A stretch of 32,144 nucleotides of DNA from Ichthyophonus hoferi (taxonomy: Eukaryota; Opisthokonta; Ichthyosporea; Ichthyophonida; Ichthyophonidae): assembly GCA_002751075.1 (NCBI GenBank), contig NAOQ01000242.1:44869-77012 (forward strand), given 5' to 3'. Shown piece after piece: positions 10,187-21,863 of this stretch (position 1 is the first letter of the stretch; each line of letters begins with the position of its first letter). The notes below the pieces were generated by a model. The model made no database searches and was not told the origin of the DNA. It was given only the letters and a program-made list of their open reading frames with translations. Both the position numbers and the translations under genes were made by a program.

Positions 10187-13100
10187 CTATTCCTTCTTAG
10201 ATTTCTTGGACTTCTTCTCTTTCTTAGATTTCTTGGCTGATTCCTCCTCACTGCTCTCCTCTTTCTTGGACTTTTTGGACTTCTTCTCCTCCTTGCTCTG
10301 CAACAGATAGGTACTAGGTTAGCACCGGTAACTGATATAAAATTAAAGAAAGAACCTGATTGGAAGAGTAGAAAGGGGGCAATGGGATAGGGGATATAAA
10401 TCCATCTAATCACTAACCAACCAACACATCCCTAATCCCTAACCCTATCCTACGTGTTTTAACATCAAGCCTACCTTCTTGGATTTCTTGGGCTTGGGCT
10501 CCTCCTCAGACTCGGACTCGGAAGCCTTTCTCTTCTTCTGCTTCTTGGCGGGCTGCATGATAATAAAGTAGGTTAATATACAACCCTATCTTTTTAAGCG
10601 GTATGGTTATCCTACCAATAAATAAAGCCTTGAAGTCTTACTAAACCAAAGTTTTTTTTTGCAAATCAACTCAGAACAATGATTGATTTTTAAAACGAAG
10701 GTTATACATAAACATAATCTCAAAGAATGGATGATTAGATCGGTAGACAAATAAACAGATAGATAGATAGTAATGGATAATAAGGAGGGGTCATTAATTA
10801 CCTCCTCTTCCTCGCTTTCAGATTCGGACTCCTCGACAACCTTCTTGCTCTCTACACCATGTCAGTATTGGTTAGTACAACTTGTCGCCCACATCATCAC
10901 CAATCAATCATACATGCATACCTATTCCAATTTCTTAACTGGCTAACTAAAATGCATTGCGTCATTATCTATGCCTTCCACCCAATCCAATTGACTATCA
11001 CTGACACCCTCCTATCTGTAGCCAATCGTCTACAGTCCCACCCTAGTTCACCCTACACCTCCACTACTTAAGCCATGAATACATACTCTTTTCCTTCTTT
11101 TCCTTCTTGGACTTCTTCTCCTTCACCTCCTCCTCACTCTCAGATGCCTTCTCCTTAAGAGACATGGTGGAATCAGCAGCAGCATTATATCCCTTGACCT
11201 CCCTGTAAAGCAGAGCAATGGTTATAGGTTAGAAAAAGAGGTAAACACCAAGTCCGTAGAATAGTCATACATATAAGTGTTTACTTAGACATGATGGTAT
11301 AGTATAATATAGTGTGATAGTATGATACATTATGATATAGTCCGGTGTGGTATGGTATATGGTATCATCCATTAAAATGGCATATAAAACGGCTACAAAC
11401 AGGCTAATCATAATAGTAATGATGGAGTTTCACAGCAAAGAATATCGCCTAGAACATAAAGAAAACAACATTACATAACTATCTAGATAACTGCTCCAAT
11501 ATGAATATGACCAGGAATATCACTTACTTAGCCTCGAACTTCTCGGCCTTGGCGGAGCTCTTGGCAGTGCCAGAAATACGAGTAACGGTATTGCCCTCCA
11601 ACTACAAGGTAGAAGTATGTGTTAGCATGTAAGTACAAAACAATGTTGACCTGCTAGGAAAAAGACATGATAGATATTAATCAGTTAGGATAAAGAAACA
11701 TAATAATGCTAGTAAAGGAAAAACCCCTAAATAATGGACCAAAACAACCTAAAAGAAAGAAATATCCGGAATAAAAACCAACCTGGTTAACACGAGCCTC
11801 AACCTTAGCTCTGGCCTCTAGACCAATAGTAATGTTATCCTTGTCACCAAGAGCATCCACACGGACAGAAAGGGCAGTCTTGGCTGCAAGGACACGAGAG
11901 ATCTGGTAGAAGTACAGGTAGAAATGTTAGATAGGTGTACATGAAACAAGAAATATCAAGAGATTGGAAGAATAAGACTGTAATATAGTATAATATCATA
12001 AAATGTGAGGAATGTAGAGTCCTCCAAAACTTCATATAAGAGGAACATGATTGGTACGTACGTATGGTGTCTTAAATTAATTGAATTTGGAGAGACTTGA
12101 AATGACTAGAGAACTATACGAGTCATTAATTATGCATGCCCCTAATTAGCTTACCTTGCCCTTGTTCTTGGGGGCAGACTGGCCAATCAAAGAAGCGTGG
12201 TAGATTAGACCATATTTAGGAGTGTCAGACTTGGTCTGTAAAGAAAGGAGATTTAGCCAATGGGTTATATATGTATATAAAAGAGATATTATAAATATCA
12301 AATAACAAAGGGATGGTAACAGCGAGATCATGCATTGTCTTCCCTGTCTCTACTTAGACTATAAATCATATGACAGTCCGATTTATCTTGAACAGAACAA
12401 ACTACCAACTTAGGATCACTAAAACAAAATGCACAATACCTGCTATCCATATACTTATAACCTCTTAGCACTACCCTAACCTTACCCTATTCTACTCTAT
12501 GCCCACAACTCAGCCATATAACACACTCACCTTAAGAGCACGGAAGAGGGCCTTCTCGGCACCAAGGATCTGAACGGTGGAGGCAGGGTACTTGGCGAGG
12601 TTGAGGAGAGAGCCAGCATGGGCAATAAGACGAGCACCAACCAGCTCACCCACCATGCATGTAAGGTTGGGAGCAATGGCATTCATACGGGCCTTGAGGT
12701 AGTCATACAGCTGGGTGCGGTATTCACCAATAGCAATCACCTAGGTGGTGTAATCATAGGGGTTGTGATGAGTAAACGTGAAAAGATCACGGGAAGCCAA
12801 TAAGATGATTACTGTCCGTTACCACTGTCATGCTATTGGTCCCTCTATCAATACACAATAATGGCCAAGAATAACAAAAAAGTAGATTTGCACTTTAATA
12901 AAAAAAGAGGTTATAATGTTCTATCAGGGAGGGAAAACAGAGTATGTATAGGTATATATACATGTGTCCCCGCCTACCTGGTCACAGAGGTAGATGATGT
13001 TGTTCATATCATCCTCACTGACGTCACTGCCCATACTGATCTCAGCAGCCTGTAGAATCAACCATTAGTCACATAGGCAACTTCCCCTGTTAGTCCATTA

Positions 13101-15645
13101 AACTACTTAAAACACACAGGGATCAATGGTAGCTCAGCATTAAAAGTTATCATCATTGTGATCAGAAGTCTAACATATACATTTATCATAGCCAACCACG
13201 AATCCACTTTATATGGTTAAAATATAGACAAGATAATCATGCATCAACGAGAGACTAAATAAAACTCCTATCTAGAAACAGATCATATATCCGCCCTCTC
13301 TCTGTCCCTTCTCCATCCTCACCTGCTTCACATCGTCAATCATCTCCTCGGGGAGAATATCAGTCAGGTCAGTGTCCTTGACGTTAACGCGAGCCTTAAC
13401 CTTGCGAACCACCTTGGCGTAAGCCATGTTGTCAGGTACCAACTTGGACATTTCGGGGAAATGCCAGCCGTACCATTCACGAACACGCATGCTGTAAGTG
13501 TTGAGCTCCTTGTCCAAATCGTCCAACAGAGCTAGAGGGAAGGATAGTGGTGTTAATGACCTTTACCTTATCACTGATGGATTAATATGTGCTAATGGCA
13601 AGGGATTTCTTGTACGCGTGACCTGATTGGATTAGAAGGCTAACATATATATACAGTGATCATTGTCTACCTATGAAGGGACTGGCCTCTATGGTAGGAT
13701 AAGATAGCATAGGGTAAGGTAGAATGGAATACAATAGAATATACCATAATATACTATAATTGAATATACTATGTTAAAATATGATATAATATAATAAAAC
13801 AGAATAGAACAGAATATAATACAATATAATAGCACTTACAGATAGCCTGGACAATCATGGTGTCTACTTTATCGGGGGAGAACTTGAGTTTGTAGCGAGA
13901 GAGCGAGTGAGCAAGACCAAGGGCCATAGCGTGAAGGTCACCGGAAGATGTACCTGATTGAATCATACTTGATAAGCTATCACTCACTAACATCTACATT
14001 TATGAGCCTATTAATCTGGTCAATTATATATAGGTAGGTAAAGTTCAGTTGATTGAAATTACGCACACCACAGATGCCAACACTAATATCACGTTCTATC
14101 AATGTACCACACTAGCAACATAATACTTACCAGTAATGAGGGTCTCCATCTGATTTCTAATTCCTCTTATCAGTTCATTCACCTTATCGCCACCAACACA
14201 GTTGATGCCCAACTTCTCCTTAATAATACCACCCAGCTTGGCATCAAGCACAGCAAGGTCATCATTGATATCCTTCTTAACCATGTTCTTAGACAAGAAC
14301 TTCTTCAAGCCCTTATCTAACTTTCCCTCGGTAATGGCAGTGGCAGCAGCCAAGGCCTCAGTGGTGTCCTCGAATTTCTCGAAGGCTTTGAGCTTTACAC
14401 TGGATAAGGATTCAACGATGCAAATAAGTATAAGAGTGGGGTGGGAGGTAGGAAGAGATGGTCCTTCTGGATTTAGATATGCATATAATGTATCGCAATT
14501 ATTTATTTAGTTGGACATTCTTAAAATAGCTCCACTAATAATATTCTCACATTGGCTTGCAATTATAAGTCCCGCCATTAAACCATTGATTTCTTTATCT
14601 ACTATAAACATAGATAGATGAGTGCTAATTATACCCCCTCTATGCTCTCTATCTCGTAAAAAATAACTATTCCATACAAACTTTAACATCTCCACAGATA
14701 TGACAAAACCTAAGCATCACTTAGTACAACACTATTAACACAACGTAGTACAACGAAATATGCATATATACAACTACCACCATACAGTTATGTAGAAATA
14801 TTAGAAAGGACTACCATGTATACTGATCCTCGATCATTAGATACTTCTTTTATTTATTGTATTTGGTTGTTCAGTTAAAGGAAATATAATGCAATAGGCT
14901 TGGCATTACAGTGCTGATTTAAATTTAAATTTTGATCACAAATTTAACCTGCATTTATCATTGCTCGCTTCTGGGGCTCTAAGCTGTTACATTTGTAAAA
15001 TTTCTAATTGCAAATTTGAATTTCCATATTCTACAGATAAAACTACTGTCTATTCACGAACCATTGTCGTATTAAATATTCCAAAAATAAAATATTATTA
15101 TTATTAAGATAATACACTACTATCTAACCGTTATATTAGGAAAATTGCGCATTTTAAAACGTAAGTTCGGAATTTTATATATATATATATACAATAATGT
15201 GGTATGGTTTGATATCAAAATTTTAATTTCAACCAGTCATTACTACTGCCTGCCTCAAAGCTACCCTAACATTTCCTCCTAACTTCTAATATCTGGTCAG
15301 TCTGATAAAAAAAAATACTGAAGAATCATAAGTGACTTGTTTTTATAAAGTAAAATTTTCTCAAGAAAGAGACAACAGGCAATGTGTTTATAATTAAAAA
15401 CAGTTCTTAAAAAATACGCTCTTGTCCTATTACTGGAGAATATGCATTGGGACAACAAACTGCAAGTGTTATTTTTAAAGGTCTAATGTTTGCACGGTGA
15501 GTGGTGTGCACATTAAAACTTACACTTTAGAGGCCTTCTCTGGGGAATCAAAGGCGGCCCAGATATCCTCTGTCTTCTCCAGAGCACCATCATTCAACAC
15601 CTTAAACAGGGCAAAACCTGCGGCAGTCTCAAATAGAACCAACAT
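10187..15645 (-). CDS. NOP58: NOP58, core protein of box C/D snoRNPs
   Basis: Thirteen exons on minus: 15645-15524, 14399-14131, 13953-13840, 13531-13323, 13049-12978, 12740-12531, 12235-12155, 11902-11783, 11601-11528, 11202-11087, 10851-10802, 10552-10475, 10297-10187; 1626 nt, 541 aa (human 529). Phases agree at every junction and the protein aligns with human NOP58 along its whole body. It starts MLVLFET, has the [11 protein letters not shown] and [10 protein letters not shown] blocks, then [20 protein letters not shown] (exon 3), [10 protein letters not shown] (about 187-195), and the Nop-domain core [13 protein letters not shown] and [11 protein letters not shown] (about 322-332). The last four exons code a Lys/Ser/Glu tail. 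NOP58 binds box C/D snoRNAs with NOP56, fibrillarin and the 15.5K protein to guide 2'-O-methylation of rRNA in the nucleolus; the tail resembles the basic nucleolar tails of NOP56 and NOP58. No defect is seen. Confidence 0.95.
10871..10877 (-). promoter_or_regulatory. TACTAAC branch-point sequence in NOP58 intron 10
   Basis: On the minus strand this heptamer is the perfect branch-site consensus, with its branch A about 20 bases before the exon 11 acceptor. It supports the placement of that small 50-nt exon. Confidence 0.55.
11283..11365. repeat. Degenerate AT-rich simple repeat in NOP58 intron 9
   Basis: Imperfect units of the type TATGATA/GTATAGT and TATGGTA repeat through the stretch. It looks like an eroded microsatellite. 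Confidence 0.5.
13684..13832. repeat. Degenerate AATAG/ATATA simple repeat in NOP58 intron 3
   Basis: Imperfect units such as ATAGAAT, AATATACTAT and GAATAGAAC follow one another for about 150 bases. The repeat fills much of the intron between exons 4 and 3 without touching either splice site. Confidence 0.6.
14400..15523 (-). other. NOP58 intron 1 (1124 bp)
   Basis: The largest NOP58 intron, with a GTAAGT donor and a TTATCCAG acceptor. It is AT-rich with a TA run near 15176-15191. I looked for a box C/D snoRNA, which some animals host in NOP58, and saw no RTGATGA box paired with a CTGA box on the gene's strand. Confidence 0.55.
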
Positions 15646-15872
15646 CCTGGGTAGCACAGACTAGTAAGAACATGCTTAAAACATAATAGAAGCTTATGTT
15701 CATACAAGTAGTGTATGATGTTATAAGTAAATATAGTAGTGTGAGGTGAGGTGTAGTGTGAGGTGTACGCAATTTGATTATAACGATACAATGCCTTTTT
15801 CTCTGTCAAAACAGAAAACATGCCTTGAATTAAGACAGGAAGAGAGACCAGGTGCACTATACTATTATCATC

Positions 15873-15880
15873 CTTTTATA
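15873..15880 (-). promoter_or_regulatory. TATAAAAG candidate upstream of NOP58
   Basis: On the minus strand this reads TATAAAAG, about 230 bases before the NOP58 start codon. A possible acceptor (GCTACCCAG) just before the ATG suggests the 5' UTR might be spliced. Both points are tentative. Confidence 0.25.
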
Positions 15881-16559
15881 AGGAAAAAAGAATAGGCAAT
15901 ACACTGCCCAACTAGCCCTTAACGCAGGGGCCAGTCATTGATTTTCAGAAAGCCATGGGGAGAAAAACATAAAATTACGCGAGTTTATTCAGAAAAAAAA
16001 AATCATATCATGATAATATTCATTCTTTCTTATAATGCAATATACATGATGGATGTAGGATGGCATAACCAGGCTAATATAAGGCTAGATACCTTTAAGA
16101 TATAACAGGCTCAACAGACCAAAAACCTAACCTAACACTGTAACACTAATTCTAACAAACTACCAGCTAATCTGCATCCCATGCTGCCGTACACGTGTAC
16201 ATCCGATGGCCGTGATGAAGCCCAATCGTTGGTCTTAATTTTATTGATGGTATGGCTCACGTGTTATGTCACTACAAATATATTATTCCTATCGTTAACT
16301 ATGTTTTATGTTCATACGGTTGTAAACGTAATAATAATATATTCTTTTATTTATATCTGTTACAATATTAAGGTGTCAAAATGCTAGAGGACGTAGGAGG
16401 AGAAACCACCATGATTAGGTCATTGACCTACGTTAATTTCCAAAAGATAGTTCTCTTTCCCAAAAATGAAAAGACACAGACCCTTTCTTTTTTGAGAGCA
16501 GAAGCATTTATTGAAGACATGGATTTAAGTGCTTACCTTAAGTCATATAAAGATTATTG
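15881..16559. other. Intergenic stretch, little seen
   Basis: Region upstream of NOP58. A short plus-strand frame at 16381-16575 (starting MLEDVGGETT) lies just before the copia fossil and may be part of it, but it has no motif that settles this. Confidence 0.35.
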
Positions 16560-17330
16560 TAACTTGCACACATAGTCTGGGTAGTGTTTTGAGAAAAATC
16601 TTTTAGGGAATGTGTGCAAGCTTCAATGAGCCCTATATGGCTTAAGGCAAGCAGGGAGATCTTAGATCCCTGTCCTCAATGAATACCTCTGTCGTCAAGG
16701 CTTACATCAAGACGAAAGGACCATGTCTATTCGTTTTTTTTGGAAAGAGGGCTCTTTGTGGGCAATTGGAATCTATGTTGATGTCTTATTCCTTGTGGCC
16801 TCATCTACTAGAGTTACCGACCATTTTGTCTCTAACCCGGTTGGCCGTTTGAATATTCATGGTCTTGGCAAACCATGAGAATTTTTTGGATTCAATATTA
16901 GACAAGAAGGTAATGCTCGAAGATTTCAGAGAGTCCTCAGCCCTGGAATAAGAAGGTCTCCCACTATGTGGCATTTTGTATAATCAGAAATAAGTTGACA
17001 TGCTCCTCTGGCTTGCTAGAGTAAATAGTTCAAATTATGGTTCCACAAATACGATTTTTACCACTAGTATAAGGCTCCCTGTCCTGCTTCCTAATTGTAG
17101 CCGTCGATATTTTTTTAGTTCGGATATTAGAACCCAGAGTGTTTTACCAACGATCTAAATACGTTATATGTTGGCCATACAAGAGGGGCTTGTGAAAAGT
17201 ACATTGAGGTACTGAGGAATACAGATCGATAATTTATTACGATGAATATGGATGATGATACCTCTGCTTATATCCAAGCCAGTATAATTTCTGTTAGGCA
17301 TGACTGTAAGCAAAAGGATAAGCCATGCTA
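16560..17330 (+). mobile_element. Ty1/copia retrotransposon fossil (polymerase part)
   Basis: Plus-strand frames near 16626-16830 carry blocks of a Ty1/copia reverse transcriptase in the right order: an LYGLRQAGR block, an LNEYL..QGL block and a block corresponding to the YVDD active-site region. Further blocks resembling the region that follows in copia elements (an FFGFNI-like stretch, then an LLWLARVNSS stretch) reach beyond 17000. Both ends are missing, no long terminal repeats are recognised, and there are several breaks, so this is an old, eroded fossil. The family call rests on the order and spacing of motifs. Confidence 0.6.
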
Positions 17331-17779
17331 TATTTATAAATGTAAATTTATAATTAATGTATAGTTTGGCATAAATTCTTTTGTGTATATATAATATCTA
17401 AAGTGTTTCTCATTAGGTAAGCTTTTATCTTTTCACCCAATAATCAGATTTATCAATTATAAACGGCACATTACACATGTATTGTTCCAGGTTTAAAATA
17501 TTCATGATTTGAGACCAACTGAATGTGTTTTTGTGTTATCTATATTATATCATGCATATTGTTTCAAGACAGGAAAGCCCTGTTTAAAAAACATTTACAA
17601 ATAAAACTAACTATGGTAAATGAGTGGTTTTTATTTTGTAGTACTCTATGTTTTCAAAAACGGAAAAAGACACAGTTTGTTCAAAAAAATCAATTCTTTG
17701 CATTTTTAATTTACAAACAATACTAGATCTTTTTATTTACAATGTATCATTAACCCGTGTTTATGGCAACAACACATAT
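17331..17779. other. AT-rich stretch, nothing supported
   Basis: No motif, splice context or RNA signal is seen here. The open frame at 17523-17726 has no coding character. Confidence 0.5.
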
Positions 17780-18610
17780 ACATAATTGGGGATTTCTACC
17801 AGTGAACGGGTAGATGATTTGGTTGCAGATTTGAAAATTATTCTAAGAATATTTTTGAAGCACTTCCTCTTGGAGGACCAGGGAAGTATAATTACTCCCT
17901 CAAATATGGCATTTAAGTTTAAAAGAAGTACTTATATCTTTTTCCTTGCTTTTTGGCAATCCCACTCCCCACAAATGGTTGTAAACAGGAAAAACAGCAG
18001 CATTATATACTGTTATGATGTCAAACTTACTGTTAATGGTGATCTCTTTGATTGGTTTCATTACTTTTTTAGAATTACTTCTTGATGTAGGGAGCCTAAC
18101 AGAAAAGGTTGTTTCACTGCCTCAATCTGGGACTGCCTCAGTTTTTTATTAACTGTTTTCTCCTCAGGTGTTTTGAAGATTCTATAGAGAGCTTGGCCAG
18201 TTTGTTGCTAATTAACTTAGTTTTGGTTTGTTCAAGGACCATTTTGAAAATGCCAATGGCATCATTAATGGGCACCATTTTCACAGGATCCTTGTTGGCT
18301 AAAAAGTAACTGCCTTCTATCTTTCTCTAACCTCAATTTTAGCATATAGCTGGTTGATGTATTTCCTGATCTTTGGGCCTGAACCTGAAGGACGGAAAAT
18401 ACCTTCAAAATTGACAGCATAGGTGCTCAAGTGTTCTACAAGGATCTCAAGGATTTCATATGTTGTTGTGATATTTCGAATGGTAGACTCGTTAGCGGTA
18501 CTAGAGGGCATAAAAATGTTTTTTTTGAACTCCGTATTGATAGATTTGGTGGCTTCAAAAGATAGGCATTGTAGATACAAATGAATTACATCATATATGC
18601 CCCAAACCAA
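17780..18610 (-). pseudogene. RhoGAP-like gene fragment, probably a pseudogene
   Basis: The minus frame from about 18610 to 18317 includes an N-terminal RhoGAP half: a helical EILEILVEHL block, then EGIFRPSGSGPKIRKYINQL, which carries the arginine-finger motif (GIFR.SG) with the spacing of RhoGAP domains. RhoGAPs speed GTP hydrolysis by Rho-family GTPases. The frame then stops near 18317. A second coding-like block (YFLANKDPVKMVPIND...) resumes at about 18305 in a shifted frame and runs to about 18145, followed by shorter Ser/Lys-rich pieces in mixed frames to about 17780. No normal-sized intron bridges the first shift; only about 22 bases would have to be removed. The usual LRELPEPL block is not seen. 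It could be a decayed copy of a host RhoGAP gene, or a divergent gene with sequence errors near the assembly gap. Upstream exons, if any, may be in or beyond the gap. Confidence 0.45.
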
Positions 18611-18789
18611 TCATTGGCTAAACATATTGAGTAGTCGCATGGTAAAGATGGCTACAGGGCCATGTGAGGATAGCCATGGTTCATTTTTGTTACAAAACCG
18701 ATAACTCCGAATAAACATGTAGTTCGGCCAAAGTTCTGATAACAGGTGAATCATGAGATGATTGGTCTAACATGAGTTAAGTTGCATAA

Positions 18790-18892
18790 TGTTCTTAACC
18801 AGGTAAATTGATTTGTCGATGCAAACACTTACATTAGTGAATTGGCTAATGAGCCATCTAAATAAGGACACAATAGTATAAGATTATCGAGA
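18790..18892. repeat. 103-bp gap-edge sequence, copy 1
   Basis: These 103 bases, ending right at the first N, recur identically at 19334-19436. See the second copy and the findings for the two possible explanations. Confidence 0.9.
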
Positions 18893-19329
18893 NNNNNNNN
18901 NNNNNNNNNNNNNNNNNNNNNNNNNNNNNNNNNNNNNNNNNNNNNNNNNNNNNNNNNNNNNNNNNNNNNNNNNNNNNNNNNNNNNNNNNNNNNNNNNNNN
19001 NNNNNNNNNNNNNNNNNNNNNNNNNNNNNNNNNNNNNNNNNNNNNNNNNNNNNNNNNNNNNNNNNNNNNNNNNNNNNNNNNNNNNNNNNNNNNNNNNNNN
19101 NNNNNNNNNNNNNNNNNNNNNNNNNNNNNNNNNNNNNNNNNNNNNNNNNNNNNNNNNNNNNNNNNNNNNNNNNNNNNNNNNNNNNNNNNNNNNNNNNNNN
19201 NNNNNNNNNNNNNNNNNNNNNNNNNNNNNNNNNNNNNNNNNNNNNNNNNNNNNNNNNNNNNNNNNNNNNNNNNNNNNNNNNNNNNNNNNNNNNNNNNNNN
19301 NNNNNNNNNNNNNNNNNNNNNNNNNNNNN
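18893..19329. other. Assembly gap (437 N)
   Basis: Unresolved bases. Any reading frame drawn across it is meaningless. Both sides carry the same 103-bp sequence, so the gap length may be artificial. Confidence 0.98.
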
Positions 19330-19333
19330 TCAG

Positions 19334-19436
19334 TGTTCTTAACCAGGTAAATTGATTTGTCGATGCAAACACTTACATTAGTGAATTGGCTAATGAGCCA
19401 TCTAAATAAGGACACAATAGTATAAGATTATCGAGA
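19334..19436. repeat. 103-bp gap-edge sequence, copy 2
   Basis: Identical to 18790-18892, at an offset of 544 bases, beginning four bases after the last N. The sequence then continues normally, as it would if the left contig simply stopped inside this segment. Confidence 0.9.
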
Positions 19437-21058
19437 TAAGGTCAGGCAATCCTAGTGGATCTCTGTGATCTTTCGTGAATTGTATTAGCCAATAAGACTA
19501 TTTATGATCGATCCCATTTAGTAGAGTCTATATCTTTCATGTTTAGAATTGTGGGTATTTTCGACTTTGGCATTATTCAAAAATGTTTTGGGAATCCATA
19601 AAGTAGATTGATAATCATGCTCCTTCATTTTTCTGTAGTTAGATTTTTGGCTAAGTCAAGTTTAATATTCGAGGTTAGTATTACATAGATTGTTGATTGA
19701 GATATAGTTGTATATGATAAACACGCATTGGGATATACACAGTTATACAACAACAATATGTACATAGCATGCAAATAGCACACTTCATAATACAATAATT
19801 ATTGGGCTTCACTTTTATGCGATTCGGGGGGTTCATAATTATTAAGGGGCCGCCCCTGTTGGCAAAATAGAATGGTATTAGTAGTACAGCTGCAATAAAG
19901 AGTTTTGTTTAAGAAATAATTGACAAAAAATTAGTGAAAGGTATGGCAACAAAAATAGGTTATAATAAGCATCTGAAAAATAGAAAAATAAAAGTAATAA
20001 CTGTCGGAATTAAGTTTTTCAGTGAGCTTAGATAGACTATACTTTATTCTTGTTATTATACTTATGCTTTCGGCTATATTTACCAACTAAATTCAATAGA
20101 AAGTCATTTCGCAATCATTCTTACTCTTGGTCGATTACTTTACGGTAAACTGTTGCTAAGCCAACTAGCCAACAAAACGGTTTTTCTGGACCTAGAAGAC
20201 TAATCAGAAATTTACGTAAATACTTACTGGCTTTCCTATATATAGAAAATTGATCAGAACTTTATACGTATATCTATTGGTATCTTACCATAATGCGTAT
20301 ATATTAAGTTCCGAAAACAACAATAAAGTCCATGTTTTCAGTCATCAATCTATGCTAAAACTTCCTCAAAAATTTATTTTACTTATTCAATTATATGATG
20401 CCTCTTGATTTTCAAGTGGTGTAAAATTATAACCTAAATTCTTTACTAGAAGGCTAACTAGTCAATCCTGTTACAGTTGAACTATTACAGTATATTTAAT
20501 TAGTGCTCATCTACGATCACAGTGGTTTAGGTCATAGTTATTGTACACAATAAAAATTGGAGGGTAAAACGTTTAAAGCATCCCTGAATTTAAAACAATT
20601 GTGTGTGCTGTAAGCAGAACTCACAAGAGCTTTAGCTTGTCCTTTACCTTGTGATAACTATCTAGATTAACTAACAGAATATAGGAATACTTCATCAAAT
20701 AGAACTCGGTACAACAGATACGATTTTTATTTCTAATAATAATTATAACACAGTGGCTATTGAGCAAGTAACCTAGAGTATAGCAGGCATATGTTACGGC
20801 ACAGTAGTTGTGGAGGATGTGCGTGACATCATCACGGTAAGTTTTTATGCTTTTAGATGTGCATGAGTGATGTGGGTGTCTTGCATGTTTTAAAATCCTA
20901 TTCTACTTTGCTTCAAATTCATACACAAGTAAAGCGAACTTTGTACCTAGTGATTATTGGATGATATGTGTACACAAGTACGCACTGGTTTAGAAACAAT
21001 AACTGCTATGAATTAGTTCATCCTATTCGGTTTCAATACATCAAGATAGACTAGTACG
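19437..21058. other. AT-rich intergenic stretch, no gene seen
   Basis: No supported coding region. A well-formed GTAAGT donor at 20837, after a short GC-richer segment (about 20790-20836), could end an untranslated first exon of the perilipin gene, but no strong matching acceptor is seen before its ATG. Confidence 0.4.
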
Positions 21059-21468
21059 ATTGGTCACTTATACAACGGTGTCACTACTGTAACACAAAGA
21101 CTGTTTCAAAGAGTTTATTATTGACTTTCTTATGTTTTTCTTATACGGTTATTTTTGTTGATTCATTCATGTATTTATAATTATTCAATAGCTGTACACT
21201 CATTGGCAGATGTAGGATTATATACGGTAAATTAATTGGTGCGATCACAACCACGTGCAGATCAATTTAGTCTGACCAATATGTATTATTGGTACCGTTC
21301 AGAGCCTACCAACCATAATAGATTAACTTGGGTTCCAATCAGAAATTAAACTGATATTTAGATATTGATTCGCTGGAGTCTGGCCAATCAAATAGGTCTA
21401 TTTGCACCGATGATTGATTACTATGTGACTAAGACATGTACTACATTGCGCCTTTTTGTCTATAAATA
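21059..21468 (+). promoter_or_regulatory. Candidate perilipin promoter: CCAAT cluster, E-box, TATA
   Basis: TATAAATA at 21461-21468 is a good TATA box. Upstream are CCAAT at 21384 and 21335, a palindromic E-box CACGTG at 21252-21257, and five more CCAAT/ATTGG pentamers (near 21059, 21203, 21236, 21276, 21287). Spacing of CCAAT and TATA is classical. The ATG is about 395 bases downstream, so the 5' UTR would be long or spliced. CACGTG boxes are bound by bHLH factors such as USF and ChREBP-type regulators in other animals, which would suit a lipid-storage gene; that link is inference. Confidence 0.35.
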
Positions 21469-21863
21469 TAATGTTATACAATATAATTACATAAAAAATC
21501 ATTCTACTTACACTGCATATTAACAATAATATTCAAATTTTACAGGGAGAGGCCTCTCACTAAAATATCTAAATATATTTATCTGGTACCAATATATTTT
21601 TCACATTGACATACCTTGGATCGACACGATCCTGGTACAAATTACACAGCCCCGATTTTCTTCTCTTCTACACTTCCTATTCGTCCGTTCAAGTTATCCA
21701 ATGTCTTTTCATCGCACCACGTATTTTAATCACTGTCCCACGACTAGTACTTAATAGTATCACTTACTTCATTTAGAGTATATATTAATCAGACTGTTAG
21801 TATTGCGCAATTCTACTCATTAATATTAATAAACGCTAAAGTCTGAGACTAAAACAACATACA

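Noticed and set aside
10174-10413. Arg/Ser/Pro-rich minus frame over the NOP58 tail
   Set aside because: It is an alternative frame of the repetitive Lys/Glu codons of NOP58 exon 13 plus intron; the NOP58 frame fits splice sites and protein similarity.
10852-10925. Box C/D snoRNA in NOP58 intron 10 (GTGATGA followed by CTGA)
   Set aside because: The boxes are only about 28 bases apart and lie on top of the branch point, too short and too close to the 3' splice site for a normal intronic snoRNA.
13065-13175. Box C/D snoRNA in NOP58 intron 4 (ATGATGA on minus)
   Set aside because: A CTGA lies only 12 bases later and no terminal D box or closing stem is found before the acceptor.
17786-18085. 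Plus-strand open frame of 99 codons
   Set aside because: It is antisense to the RhoGAP-like fragment and shows no motif of its own.
18858-19415. Long minus-strand open frames across the gap
   Set aside because: They consist almost wholly of N and have no real sequence.
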